Source: Phytophthora quininea (lineage: Eukaryota; Oomycota; Peronosporomycetes; Peronosporales; Peronosporaceae). Taken from it: a stretch of 64,000 nt of DNA. A model generated the notes under the pieces. That model saw only the letters and a program-made list of their open reading frames with translations, did not search any database and was not told where the DNA came from. The DNA is taken from NCBI GenBank assembly GCA_011947345.1, contig JAAVTG010000584.1, positions 248,001 to 312,000 of the forward strand, given 5' to 3'. Position numbers and translations under genes: made by a program. Below are positions 10,562-21,961 of the stretch, in pieces. Within the stretch, counting starts at the first letter, position 1, and each line of letters begins with the position of its first letter.

Positions 10562-11925
10562 GTGGTCACGGATTCCTGGACCTACTTGGAGCCTGATAAC
10601 CCGCAGGTGGAAGTCAATGATGTGGATGCGTTCATATTGGAGAAAGCAAGAGAAGAATCGAGCACAGTGGCTTCGCGGCTACTGCAGAGGATGTTCGGGA
10701 CGACAGATCACCATCTCGCAAGCGTCACCGTTGAGTACTTCATTTACGGGTGGCTGGATACCTCCCTGCTCACAAATCTCAAGAACTACGCGAATAAAAA
10801 CCTAGATGAGTGCGGTGCTGTATACATCGATGACATTTTCAAGTTTGTGAAGGTAGAATTGTGGCTGGGGTTCTACAACACGACTCCTGAAGCGTTCTAC
10901 AACTTGGACAACGCAGCACTTTACCCACCTTCGGCAAACGCAATGCCGTATGCAAGGTATCGATCGATGCTGAGCGCGCTGAAATCATCAGGTCGGTCCA
11001 GGGACAGCGGCGCAGCGGAATGGGAGGCTCCATTCACTCCGAATCGTGATACAACAAATGCAATGGAATGTGTCCGTCGCCTTTGCTCAGATATTGGTTT
11101 TGTGCCCGGAGATACAATTGCTTCGCTCGATGATGACCTTCTTCGGCTCCGATCACAACTGGTGGACAACATGGGACTTGATCATGTGCGAAATCCTAAA
11201 AAAGGGTAAAGTGCTGTCGAAATCAATGTTCTTTAGATCAATACTAACCTGAGCTAACGATGGAGTAGCTACGGAACAGTGCATCACGGAATTTTGCCGG
11301 TGACAACAGGATTGTATGTTGGGTGGTCATATCGCCGCTCGAGGCGAGTCGCCGGCCGACATTGTGCGAGTATTACAACTTTCATTATGTGGTGTATCCG
11401 CTAAGAGCCAAATCAAGCTACCTGGAATCATGCATGCATTGGATAGAGGTTACTAGTCACATGCAGTAAATCATCAGATTGTTGCTGTCGGTGGGTTCGT
11501 CGTTGGAACACACAAACGAACCGGGTAATTCCCGTTTACTTACGACAAGCCACCTACGGGTTCTCGTTCTGTTTTAAAGAAAAGAGAATGTGCAGCAGAT
11601 TGCGCAAGATGGCGCCTGCCTAGCCGATCTGGTCAGCCACCAGCGCAAGCTTATGCTCTAGCATATCGATCGGGCCTCGGAAAAGTAGCACTGTGTTATG
11701 CAACCGATCAACGAGTTGGCCCGGGTTGCTGGTCGTACGTCAGTGGCAGCTAAAGTATTTCGAGCAGTGGCTTGTTATGATGATACCAACGATTCTCCGG
11801 TTGATGATCCTGACGTGCAACTAATTATAATGCTGCTAACCCTCCGTCGATCCCGAGCTGCTGCTGGAACCCAGACAGGAAACCGCGATGATAGCGTGGC
11901 CAATATTTCTCTAACACGAGAGTAG
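10562..11925 (+). pseudogene. piggyBac-like transposase relic (one intron)
   Basis: Exon 1 (10562-11205) encodes DIFKFVKVELWLGFYNTTPE, then the first catalytic region SLDDDLLRLRSQLV and DHVRNPKKG. A 63-bp intron (11206-11268) joins this in frame to YGTVHHGILPVTTGLYVG. After a one-base shift near 11315 the plus strand gives GHIAARGESPADIVRVLQL, ALDRGY, VVGTHKRTG, FPFTYDKP and ALAYRSGLGKVALCY. This order matches DDE_Tnp_1_7 proteins. In-frame stops follow ALDRGY and GTHKRTG, so the copy is dead. The end at 11925 is approximate, and weak coding-like text continues to about 12650. Terminal repeats were not found. Confidence 0.7.
11206..11268 (+). other. Spliceosomal intron in the piggyBac-like gene
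   Basis: The donor GTAAAG starts at 11206 and the acceptor TAG ends at 11268. A perfect TACTAAC branch-point consensus sits at 11242-11248. Removing these 63 bases restores the reading frame NPKKG to YGTVHHG across the junction. This supports a real intron even though the gene has since decayed. Confidence 0.75.
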
Positions 11926-14200
11926 TTGTCAACAAAATCTGGTGAAGAGCTCAAGACGTTGTGCCGCACTGCATCTTTGCCGGCTTACGGGACGAAACGT
12001 GTGATGATCGATAGATTACTTGGAGGAAGAGGAGAGCGTCCTGTGCAGCCAGAACAAACTTCTCTCGGGGAGAAATTCTGTCCAACTGGTTTATAAAACC
12101 TATGTCAACAACAGACATGAAGATTGGTCGCCAAACTGAACAACACATAGCAGATCAATCACACAATTTCTGGATTTGGAATCCGATATCCACATCGAAG
12201 AGCTGAAAAGCTATGGCCTTCTTTGCAAGCAAGTTGCAATTCCAAACCACTTAAGCACTTTGATGATACTGACATTGTAATGTTTTTGCTAGAAAAGCAA
12301 TGCTAGTAGCGGCATTTTCCTTGGATATTGTAGCGGTTATTGTATCTGTCGATCGTGGCCAGTTTTTCGCAATTTATGGAGTACAAGACTCGCACAACAT
12401 CGAAAACAAGTTTCGTGGACGTACACGTCTGCTCTGGAAGTAATCCAGCACAAATATATGGGCTAGATTTATGGTGATGAATCCATACCTACCTACGCAA
12501 ACCATCGACTGGGCCATTGCGCAGATCAGCAGACTCTCACGCAGACGCTGCATTTATGGAAGGAGATTGTCAAAATTATTGACGGTGGGCGTTGCACGCT
12601 TCCACCAACCAAGCACATTATGCCGTCTCTTAACTCATTTCTGGTGAATTGATCGCTGTGTACACGTATAAGGCGTACCAGAAGGACAGGCAAAAACCTC
12701 CCGAGGTTCAAAGATTTTTGCAGAGATACAGCGTGCGTGCTAGCGAAAAGACCATACGATGCTGCCACTACTGACAGCAGTATCACCAGAACGAGTGAGA
12801 GCCCCAGCGAGAATAATTTAGCTAAAAAACCGGTCATATGCCTACAAGAAACGACTGTATTTCGAAACATCAAAAGAGTGGAGAGACCTTTGGCTTTCAC
12901 ATGATGCAGCGCACGAGATCGTATGTTGTCGAGATTAAAAGTTATCTAAAAACCATTTGATGATGTGTGTGATGGTGTAGATGGCGATTGAAGACGGGCA
13001 TCTACGGTGCTGCTAACTTTGTTGTCGTCTAAACCATGACGCCGAAAATGAAGGTCACGCGCGTAAAGGATTTTCAAAATACGCGGTTCATGTGCAAGCT
13101 CTGCCAAGATTCGCTCTGCAAGGCAAAAGATGGAACGGGAAGGAATCTTGCTTCGATAAGTTTTACAACTAGAGGAAGCTTCTGAAGCCTTGCAAGCAGG
13201 CAGTAGCTGTGCAAGCAACCAAATCAAACGTGAAACGAGTACCGCCACTTCCCAACAGCGAACAGTCTTGCGAAGAACTTTAGCAGCGTGCACCAAGTAT
13301 TCGCTTACTTGAAAAGGCGAGAAGCAGCTTATTGCGTCTTCAAGCATGTTGAAGTATCGCTACAAGCTACCACAATTTGTATCCTAATGTTTAGGACAAT
13401 TGGTCTTCTGCCGTATATTGCATAAAAATAATTTTAATTATGCATTTTGAGGTCGACCGAGCGGTGATATCATCAATTCTGAATGGACTTGAATAAAAGA
13501 GATAGTGACGTTGTTGACTGTCTCAAATTCATACGTTGTAATGTCCTCAAGGATAAAATCGAAATCAATGCCTGAAAATTAATTGATCCTAATTTTTGTC
13601 CTAAAACAACCATGTTGAAGTTGAATATTGTATCATTCCTCACGGAATAGGCTACTTATTATTTCGGCATGTCAGGAATGTGACGCAGTCGTATACCATA
13701 TTTATCATATTCTGTAAGTTTTAGAGCTAGTTTTTCTGGAGTTGATATACTACCAGACTTTTGGTGAGGTATGCTTCAGGATTACATGCATGTAGGGGCG
13801 GCTGTAGTGATAAGAACCGCTTGATCCTTCGTATGGAGTACAACGAATCCATTTTTAACGGATGGAAGAGGGGAGGACAACTTCATATTTGTTTTGCTTT
13901 TCTCGACCGGTACTTATATGTGTTTGAAGAAGCAGCAACACATATACCAGTAAATGTTAAACACTGAATTGTACACTCCCATCGAACAGTACGCTCTCGA
14001 GTACTACGACGATTAAACTAGCGTTGTATAAAAATTAAGCGGCTCGTGACAAAAAGCTACGCGAGCTCTAATGTGTATTGATAACTAGGGTAAGTAATCC
14101 GCATTGCAGAACAGAGTAGAGTAGAGAGGCTACTGCGATCATAATTTCATATACTCTTCGACTACAAGCTCGTCTTCAGCGTTGCAAAATGTTCGCTCAC
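11926..14200. other. Decayed sequence, no supported gene
   Basis: The first 700 bases may hold the eroded C-terminal part of the piggyBac-like gene (a plus-frame stretch near 12530-12640 reads TLHLWKEIVKIIDGGRC). Minus ORFs at 12526-12900 and 12946-13347 look like chance translations with no family similarity. From 13350 to 14200 the sequence is AT-rich and I see nothing. Confidence 0.35.
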
Positions 14201-14280
14201 TGAATTCTGACCGGGGCGATGTTTTTCCGCTGACTGGTCATTTCGCTAGCGCCAGAATAGTGATAGTTTTGGCACCATTT
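14201..14280 (+). repeat. Direct repeat copy 1 flanking the MULE/oxygenase unit
   Basis: Begins TGAATTCTGACCGGGGCGAT and ends GTGATAGTTTTGGCACCATTT-like sequence. It matches 18633-18712 in the same orientation over about 80 bp at roughly 80% identity. The two copies enclose 4.35 kb with the MULE transposase and the oxygenase-zinc-finger gene. MULE ends are normally inverted, so these may be two insertions of a small non-autonomous element. Confidence 0.7.
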
Positions 14281-14670
14281 AATAATCTTGACAACCCCTT
14301 GATTGCAACAACGATTACCTGACTCAACTAGACTATTGTTCGTAGTAAGTGAAAAACATAATTTTAATGAAATCGATATTAGGCATCGTTAAGTTGCGTA
14401 CATTCAACTTACACTACATATGCAGAAATTGGCAATTTCAGTGTTTAAACAAATTGTTCGTACGTCTAAGTGTTTCGTTAAAATAATGGCGCCTTTGCCA
14501 AAATTAGTTACACGCATCCAACACATAGCCTTCAGTGTTGCCTAAATTCTTACGTTAAGTTTGCTTGTACTCGCAATTAGTACGCTGACATAACTGGAGA
14601 AGGGCCATCGAAACTCCAGCACACAACACTGCACAAGAGTGAAACCTCGATCGTTGCGAGCGTCACTGCT
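14281..14670. other. 5' flank of the MULE transposase, no gene
   Basis: AT-rich and without coding potential. It presumably contains the transposase promoter and 5' leader. I see no clear TATA box or terminal inverted repeat. Confidence 0.4.
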
Positions 14671-16553
14671 TTGAAAATCTCCCCTCCCCCGGTGACAGTC
14701 AAAACATCGGTGACAAGGATGCCTCGCAAGGTCAGCTACGTGTGGGAGCTCGTTACGAGCGTAGGCTCAGCTCATAACCTGAAGGACTTGCAGGACGTAG
14801 AGTTCTGTTGTGCTCGAGTTGCTCATACCGATCCAGCGCGGCCGTGCTCATTGTGCAGAACAGGCGACCATGTCATGGTGGAGCGCCGTCTTCGGTGCGC
14901 AAGCAAAACTTGCGGGCTGCTCGGAAAGTGTCACTTTCTCTGGAAGGTGTGGAACTGTGGGAAAACGTCTACATTCAGCGTATTTCACAATATCACGGAC
15001 GAGATGAAGAAGTTTATTCTCCAGCAAGATGAATGTGGTTTCCCGCCCCAGCTCATTTTAAGCAACCTGAGGGAATGCACAGACATTGTTGAGCCCAAGC
15101 TAGGGTATCCAAGCCTACCGCAATTAACAAACTGCGCGAGGTACCTCAGACAGTTACAGGGAACAAAGAATTGTGTGCACGGGATAAAGCAACTGGTTCA
15201 GCAGCACGCATTCGACCCGTCTGGAGATCGAGACCGAGCTTTTTCTTTGGATCCCAGGAAGATGAAAATGGGCATGCATACATTGGTCAAGGTACAGATG
15301 AAGACTTGTTTGCTGTTGGAGTTACAAGCCTGGGTTTAGTAGATGCGTGCATTGAGCTTGCAAGTGCTGGCCACTATATACTATTTCACGCTGATGCTAC
15401 CTTCAAGCTCAGTGATCCCGGGTACCCCATGATTACGTGCGGCTTCACAGACGCGTCTCGATCCTACCAACTAACTGCGATTTTTGTGGTTAGTTGCAGG
15501 ACATGGAAGGAGTACGCAATGTGCTTAAAGGCACTTGTCGCTATGATAAAACGGATTCGCCGCTCCGCCAGCCTCCACATTGACGCTGTTTTGGGTGATG
15601 CAGAGGACGCTCAGATGAACGGCTTTCAACAAGTTCCTGAGTTTGCGTCTGCTACATACCAAATATGCTTCTTTCATGTGTTGTACAACGTTCGGAAGCG
15701 CACAAAACATTTGACACCGGAACTTTGACGTGTGGTGATTTATGGGATCGTGAAAATTCATTTTACGGAAAACATGAATGACTATTATACGACTAAGGAA
15801 GAGGTTCTCGTTGAATGGGATGGTGTGCCCCAGTTGACAACCTTCCGAAGTTATTTTATGAAGCAATGGCTTGACAGCCGATACTGGAGGTGGCAAATTT
15901 TTCATACGCCGATGGGTTATGCAGCGACCAACAACCCGTGCGAGACGTTTAAGGCTTTGCTAAAGAAGTACACCGGGCATCGTCGGTACTACAAGCAGCG
16001 ACTTCTAAAGATCAACCAGAAAGTTGTCCACGATGCGAAGACTTTGCGTTTACGGCCTTGACAACTGTGGTTGTTGGTTGAAGCGTCGAGTTATCACGGG
16101 TAGGATGCAATGATTGCTACAGGGCGACTTGTTGTGTACGCAACAGACAACACGTCTCTGTGTCGGGTGAAACACGTTCGGTCACCGAGTGATGCTTCGG
16201 AAGAAAATCTACTTGAAGCGTTTTGTATCACTATAGACGAACCGTTTCGAGCTGCATCAGAATCGGCGGTGACAAAGGAAGAGTCTAACCTGCTGCTGGG
16301 TCCTGCCTTACTGGTAAGAGAGCAGAGAGCGCAAGCCGCTAAACTTTACAAGAATGTTGTGACGTGGTCGCTACAATACGCCCACACCACAGGAATGCCT
16401 GAGAACGGCTGGATTGTAGACGTTGAAAACTGTTCCTGTGGCTCCAAGTTTTACTTCAAGTTCAAGATGTGCGCACATATTCTGGCCGACAGGAAAGCTA
16501 AACGGCTCGGGCAACCTGGAAGTGACAACAAGACCGCCAAGCTCGCAAGGTGA
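14671..16553 (+). pseudogene. MULE (Mutator-like) transposase, broken
   Basis: The first frame (14671 to about 15300) carries cysteine pairs (CCARVAHTDPARPCSLCRTG, CASKTCGLLGKCHF), a probable zinc-binding N-terminus. After one frame change a single frame runs from 15171 to 16553. The MULE core reads HADATFKLSDPGYPMITCGF, then DAVLGDAEDAQMNGF and CFFHVLYNVRK, with TNNPCETFKALLKKYTGHR later. A SWIM zinc finger, CSCGSKFYFKFKMCAHIL, closes the protein. Stops at 15726-15728 (TGA), 16059-16061 (TGA) and about 16101 (TAG) interrupt the frame. The better start may be the internal MPRKVSYVWEL at about 14719. The gene converges with the oxygenase gene 280 bp downstream. Confidence 0.8.
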
Positions 16554-16829
16554 CTAAGCGCAAGACTAACGAGCAATCTACTACTGGCCTCCATTCCGAG
16601 ACACTACTACCCATGGCAGCTCCAGGGGTAGGACGCCCGCAGCAGGCCTCTCGCGCGCTTGACATTCAATTCATACTTTGCCCAGATACGTAAATTCTGG
16701 TCAATCATCTCCAAGACTAGTAGGAACTCGTCTCAGTCAGTATGAGTTGCTTGATCACTGTCACCACTGTAAAATCTGTCACTGTCACCGGTCTCAAATC
16801 TGTCACTGTCATCAATGCAATGCATTGTT

Positions 16830-17838
16830 TTACTTGGTTTTGTGTTTAGCTGTACTACGTACGCTATTTAATTCGCTGTCCATTTCCTCGTCTTCGGCAC
16901 TCTCTTCTTCTCCATTTCCAGCGCTGCTCTCGTCCTCGCCCTCCCAGTCTTCCTCGCTGCCCTCTTCACCGTCCTCTTCCTCAGAACTAGCGCTAGAACG
17001 CCCACTGCCTTCGCTGCTAATTCGGGCTGGTTCTTGGTCATCTGATTCTTCTTCATTGCGGTGGTGCTGGTGCATGTGCTGGTTAAGGGAGTTCCTCACG
17101 ACGTATCGTATAGTGCAGTATGGACAGTTGTAGGTAGCAGCAACTTTGCAAGTCCGTCGATGATCTGCCAAGTCTCGGCGTGAATAGAGCTTCGTCAAGC
17201 ATTTATTACAGCGGAAGGTGTGAAACACCACCGCTTCTGTGGTGTCAGGCTCTTGGGCAATACCACCAACACAGACGTAGCAATCCAGGCGAAAATTCAC
17301 AGCTCTGTACCTAGCTCCAGCGTGGGCCAAGTCACCTCGAAAAAGATCACAGCACCTTTCTCCAGAGTTAGTGTACGGCGTGCTGAGCGCTCGACTTGGC
17401 TGCCAAAGCACCTTGGATAAACGTGCAGCCTCGTATCATCCATTAGTGCAACGATAACTGAGGCCTGCACTATATCCGTAGTCAATAGCGCCTAAGCAAT
17501 TTCAAACGTTGGAAAGTCGTGGTGGACTCCTGGTCGCGCCCATAAGGTAACGACCTCATCGCATGCCAGTCACCGACAATCCACGACTCGTTTACACTGA
17601 CTAATTCAATGATTCTTTCATGAATAATTCGAAGCGTATCCGCCATAGATGTAAACCTAGCTTGTAGCCTCTTTGGGTCAGGATTTTCATCGAAGACGTC
17701 GCCGAACACCGGTCTGTAGTCTAAGTGACGTACGTCATGGATGGCCTGCTCGCAGTCCTCATCACTGATGCCAATATCCTTGATAACGTAGCCAAGATTC
17801 CAAAACTGGGCGATTTCATTGTAATTCAACGCGTTCAT
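16830..17838 (-). pseudogene. Fe(II)/2-oxoglutarate oxygenase fused to C2H2 zinc fingers, broken
   Basis: ATG at 17838 opens MNALNYNEIAQFWNLGYVI. The oxygenase core follows in three frames. After GDWHAMRSLPYGRDQ, a one-base shift gives GVHHDFPTFEIA, an HxD metal motif at about 17524-17513. Next come VIVALMDDTRLHVYP and LEKGAVIFF. After another shift near 17335, DLAHAGARYRAVNFRLD supplies the distal His and the 2-oxoglutarate-binding Arg. The C-terminus has two zinc-finger-like units (CNKC...HRRTC and CPYCTIRYVVRNSLNQHMHQHH) and a long acidic tail ending at 16830. Such enzymes oxidise proteins, small molecules or nucleic acids; the substrate here is unknown. Fused fingers suggest a nucleic-acid role. 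Two frameshifts disable this copy. Confidence 0.65.
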
Positions 17839-17847
17839 GGTACCGAG

Positions 17848-18006
17848 TTACTGTGGCGACTGCGGGCTGCGGGCGACTGCGGGCTGTAGGTGACTTGCGG
17901 GCTGCGGGCGACTGCGTGGCGGGCTACTGCGTGCTGGGTGGCGAGCGGCGATGTGCTGCGGGCGACTTGCGAGAGACTGCGTGCTGCTGGCGACTGCGCG
18001 CTGCGA
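17848..18006. repeat. GC-rich degenerate tandem repeat upstream of the oxygenase start
   Basis: Units of the type GCGACTGCGGGCT recur with variations across about 160 bp, starting only about 10 bp upstream of the oxygenase ATG (17838, minus strand). The array would lie in its 5' leader or promoter. Unit length and order are irregular, so it is a decayed minisatellite. Confidence 0.6.
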
Positions 18007-18632
18007 GTTCGTCTTGGAGAATGGGCGAGAGGCCCGAACGCGTGGCCTTGAGCGGATGCGTGGACCACACCAGTGGCGCGTGCCTCTCACAGAATCTATT
18101 GGTGCACGTCTGTGCTTTTCTCCACTTGCATCTGTGCGGTTACCTGTTCTGTCTGTGCATTTTCCTTTTCGTCTCAGATTTTACAGCTCTATCACCTACG
18201 TGTCCCGTTTATGCATGTTTAATGGTTTTACTTATGTCTAGGACGCACAGATCGGCTGCGGGAATCGCTCCAATAAGCTACCATGAGCAGAGCGCTGTCA
18301 TGAGTAATTATATCCTATAAATGATCACCAGGATGGAATAGCAGATCTTTCTAAAAATCTCGCCGTTACAAGGTTAAAACACTATTCGTCTGAAAATAAA
18401 GTGTCCGTGGTGGATGATAGGTGCTACTAATAAGTCTCTGCAATTACTGCAAACGTAACCTTTGCCACACACGCTGTCAAGCGTTGCTGATGCATCTATT
18501 AGATCACTGAAGGCCCCAAAGATTCTATTTAGTCTGAAATGCACGCGCAAGAAGAGTAGAGAAGTTAATGTATTCATAGCCAACCTCATTTTTTGTCTTG
18601 AAGTCGCACAGCGACGGTTAACGACCACTAGC
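18007..18632. other. No supported feature
   Basis: This sequence lies between the GC-rich repeat and the second direct repeat. It carries only short ORFs on both strands without family similarity. It probably contains the end of the MULE-linked unit, but I see no inverted repeat matching 14281-14670. Confidence 0.4.
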
Positions 18633-18712
18633 TGAATTCTGACCCGGGCGATGGTTTTTAGCTGGTTGGTCATTTCGCCGGCGCTCCAAGTGGTGATAGT
18701 TTTGGTACCATT
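18633..18712 (+). repeat. Direct repeat copy 2 flanking the MULE/oxygenase unit
   Basis: Same orientation and length as 14201-14280. Shared runs include TGAATTCTGACC, GGGCGATG, TGGTCATTTCGC and GTGATAGTTTTGG. No inverted copy was noticed nearby. Confidence 0.7.
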
Positions 18713-19017
18713 TCTCGTCTTCTCCCCCTGTTATGAGAGAAATATTTCTGAAAAGTCTATTTCAAGCTTGATTACACCTGCTTTTGAGTCATCCTGTTCG
18801 TCCGGTAAATTTATAACATTTTGAGCTATTAGAGTTAGAGATCTATCAAAGCGGATGTTGGTTGTCGATTGTCGGGACGGAAGTGACACTGTGGCTATTA
18901 TGTAATCTACAACTAACATCTGTTTTTTCGGAGCCAAGTAAGACGTTGGAGTGACTCTTCGCTACCGTTCACTCCATTCCGTAGGTCACTCGCACCCGCC
19001 GTGTTAGTGCTTTCTCG

Positions 19018-20084
19018 GTGCGGCACAAGATGGCGCGAGGGGCAGTTTGGCAGCGAGCTAGGAGGGCCACCACTGCGATGTTAGCACGAGAGCTACATGA
19101 TCTTAGCTACCTTCGAGACGTCCAGACAGCACTGATCATGGCACAGGCGGTGGAGCAGTCTCTAATATCGGACGTTCCGTTTGACCTCGGCCCGTGTAGT
19201 GATGCGAATTCACTTGACGATTACTGCTTTACAGGTTCCGAGCTAAAGCAGCTTGTCGGTCTCATGATGATACCTCTCGTGTTCATCAGCTCAGCGGGAG
19301 ACCGCGTCATGGGTGTCGAAGCTCTAGCGATGCTATGTTATTATTACTGATCTGTGGAAGTGAGATGGTGACGGTATCTCGTGTTGCTACGATGACTAAC
19401 GATGATTGCTGTAAATTGTTTCTTAAGTCAAGAATAGAGGGAGACTCTGTTCTTTAATGACCGCGTGTATGCAGACCGACATGCTTTGTATGTGTGTGCA
19501 GTCACAGACAAGTTCAATAGGGTGGTTAACGGGACTCTATGTTCCTCGATGGAACGAAGGCGCTCATTTGCTGTCCCGGCAAGCGTAAGCAGTGATTCAT
19601 AGCAGTACATAGCGCGCTCAACAATGTTCTGGTGAGAGATCGAGAGAATCTACAAAGGTGTGCTACAGCGGGCACAAAAGGCGCCACTGTTTGAACTACC
19701 CAGTAGTCTGCACTCCTGACGGTGCGTATGTACCTGAGAACACATCTGGAGTTTCTCTTAGCTGACGTAGTTTGCTACAAGGTTGTGCATATTGTTTCAT
19801 GGTCCCATTGAAGGCTGTCTGCACGACTCAACCATGCTTCGTGAAAGCAATTGCTCCGTTACATGGTGGCCCACCCAGTTATTCAACATCTTAGCGCAAT
19901 GGTTTATGGAGACCCGGCGAACGGGATCGATGAGATATTGTGCAGTCCTTATCAGGATGCTCGCGTGCATAGTGTCGAAAAACGATTTAATGAGACGGTG
20001 AGCAAGACACGAGTTTCCATCGAGTGGATGTTTGGAATTATCAAGCAAAAGTGGGCATTCCTGAATTGGAATAAAAACCACTAG
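19018..20084 (+). pseudogene. PIF/Harbinger transposase H2 (DDE_Tnp_4 type), broken
   Basis: The N-terminal part (19018-19350) ends with FTGSELKQLVGLMMIP and GVEALAMLCYYY, like the pre-catalytic region of PIF/Harbinger transposases. The middle, including the first Asp, is largely lost. The second Asp region is at about 19810-19850 (GCLHDSTMLRES). After a frame change, 19870-20084 reads VYGDPANGIDEILCSPYQDA, FNETVSKTRVSIEWMFGII and QKWAFLNWNKN, with the Glu in SIEWMFG. PANG replaces the usual PAYG. The gene converges with the partner gene at 20257-21272. No terminal inverted repeats were identified with confidence. Confidence 0.75.
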
Positions 20085-20256
20085 CATCTACTGACTCCTG
20101 TTGGCCGCATGGTGCGTGTAGTGGTGCTGCTAACTAATGCAGCAACGTGCATGCACAACGGTAACCAGATAAGTAGCTTTTTCTGCTATTGCCCCCGGCA
20201 ATAAGCGACTACTTTCGAAAGCCCCACCACTCAAAGACTCGCGATCTGGAAGATAG

Positions 20257-21272
20257 TTAGCGCCGGCTGGCAAGCAGTTGGCCTAGTAAGCTGTTAATCC
20301 ATTTATTTTGATCTTTACGTTCCTGTTTGCGTTCTTCCCTGTCAGCAAGCCGCTCCGCTCTCTCATTTTCTCGCTTTGATCGTTCAAACTCCAGTTTGTG
20401 TTGTCGCTGCTCAATATCGTCCTTTTGCATTTGAATGAAATCGTCCAGCACCTTGGACTGTTCTGCCTTCATTTCCTCTGCGACGCTCGACCACCCAGAC
20501 GAAGCACGAGTTTGTTTGTTTGTTTGTTTGTTTTGGCAAGCTACTTCTTCGTCATCACCCGCGGAAGAACGCTTTCCTAGTTGGAATCTGCTTACTGCTG
20601 CTGTACGAACCACTTCACCTGCAAGGACCTTCGTGTGCTCCACATTCGCTGCTTTATCAGCTTCCTCCTTTTGACGGCAACATGACACTTCCACCTTCGC
20701 TCTGAAGTCAATCATCACGCGGATAAAAGGTGTCTGTTTCTCATCGGTCCCCGACTTTCCTGCTGAGACTCATTCCCAGCGCCGGTGCTCCTCGAGAATA
20801 GTCTCAAACCGCGACTGAGCTGTAGTTCCTTTAATGCTTACCATCTTAAAATTGGACTTGCATTAAGCTTTTCAGCTGAAGCCTCCCTTGCCTTACGAAT
20901 CCCGCCATATTTTGCCTTGAATGGCATCTCCGCGTACACCTGAACGACTAGAAGATAATCTTCGTCGGGTCTAAACCGCTTCCGAAGCTGAAGAGAGCCT
21001 GATTGTGGAGAGCCTGCACCGTCGGTGGCTGTAGCACCAACGTCGCCTGGTCTCCTCGCAGCGATGACGTCGATCGATCTCCTGCCGGCGATGGTGCTGC
21101 CGGCAGTAGCAGCAGGAACTCCGGTGCGGCTACTTTGACTGGACTCGCTTTCGTCCTCTCCGGTGTAGTTGCTGTCCCCAGGAAACTCACCACCATAATC
21201 ACAAGACATCTCTTCCTTCTCCTCTTCAGCGCCGTCACTGGGCTGAGTTCGTTGTGCTAGACGTTTCCCCAC
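20257..21272 (-). pseudogene. H2 partner protein (Myb-like PIF/Harbinger second ORF)
   Basis: Two minus-strand frames form one gene. The first (21272-20838) has an acidic Ser-rich head and then a Myb-like helix region, RFRPDEDYLLVVQVYAEMPF and GGIRKAREASAEKL. The second (20718-20257) has VMIDFRAKVEVSCCRQKEEA followed by a highly charged coiled coil (MQKDDIEQRQHKLEFERSK) ending in INSLLGQLLASRR. Between them the frame is lost but SRFETILEEHRRWE is readable near 20810-20770. Partner proteins of this type bind the transposon ends and carry nuclear signals. A CAAA-type microsatellite near 20516-20535 lies inside the gene. Confidence 0.65.
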
Positions 21273-21299
21273 TCCTAACTGTCGACAAAGTCCGCAGTT

Positions 21300-21961
21300 C
21301 GTAAGAACTGTGCTAGGGGCTGAACTTTTTTACTGTAAGATATGGAAATAGGGTACAATTTTTTCTAGTCTCGCCAAAACCAGGTATAAAAACTAATAAT
21401 AGCTGCTCTCGCCAGAACTGGGTACTCAAAAGTCTGATCAACATATAAACATATTTTTGCTCAAACTAAAATCACATTATTGATATTGAGGTCACGCGAG
21501 TCTCCCGGAAATCGGTCCTATTTTTTCTTAAAATATGAAATAATCGTGTTGGGGTTAGGGAATTGATGTTAAGCCACTAACAACAATAAAAACTGCTCTT
21601 AGTGGCGCTCTCGTGTCAAAGTGAGTATGCTTGAGATTTATATTCGTATTGTTTATATGACCTGACTACTTGTGTGCTAAGATCGCAACAATAATACGCC
21701 TCGCGCTATTGTTGAATCCATACTATTTCTGGAGACAATTATTTGGGCATTATGTGGGTTTATTGGGAACCAAAATGCTGGTTTCCGGAACGCGAGGAGT
21801 AGGGCAAACACAGCTAGAAGAATATCTCCATATGCCGCTCGAGGTGCTCAAGCCAAGCGACTCTTTCAAGCAGCGCCAGCCAGTGATTTCCAAGAGCTCC
21901 AAGAGCACAAGGCGTCGCCAAACACAACCGTAGAACAAGTCTAGTCATTTTCGAAGTCGCT
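21300..21961. other. 5' flank of the DIRS-like element, no gene
   Basis: AT-rich. The phrases TCTCGCCAAAACCAGGTA and TCTCGCCAGAACTGGGTA recur about 50 bp apart near 21366 and 21411. GTTGGGGTTAGGGAATTGA near 21549 weakly resembles, in inverted form, AACGTTCAATCCCAACTTCC near 27340, so it may be part of the terminal repeats of the DIRS-like element. Confidence 0.35.

Noticed and set aside
12526..13347. Two minus-strand ORFs (membrane-like and basic)
   Set aside because: No family similarity, and the opposite strand shows weak transposase-like text. Treated as chance ORFs.
20516..20535. TTTG microsatellite as a regulatory repeat
   Set aside because: Short simple repeat inside the H2 partner gene, common in such genes.
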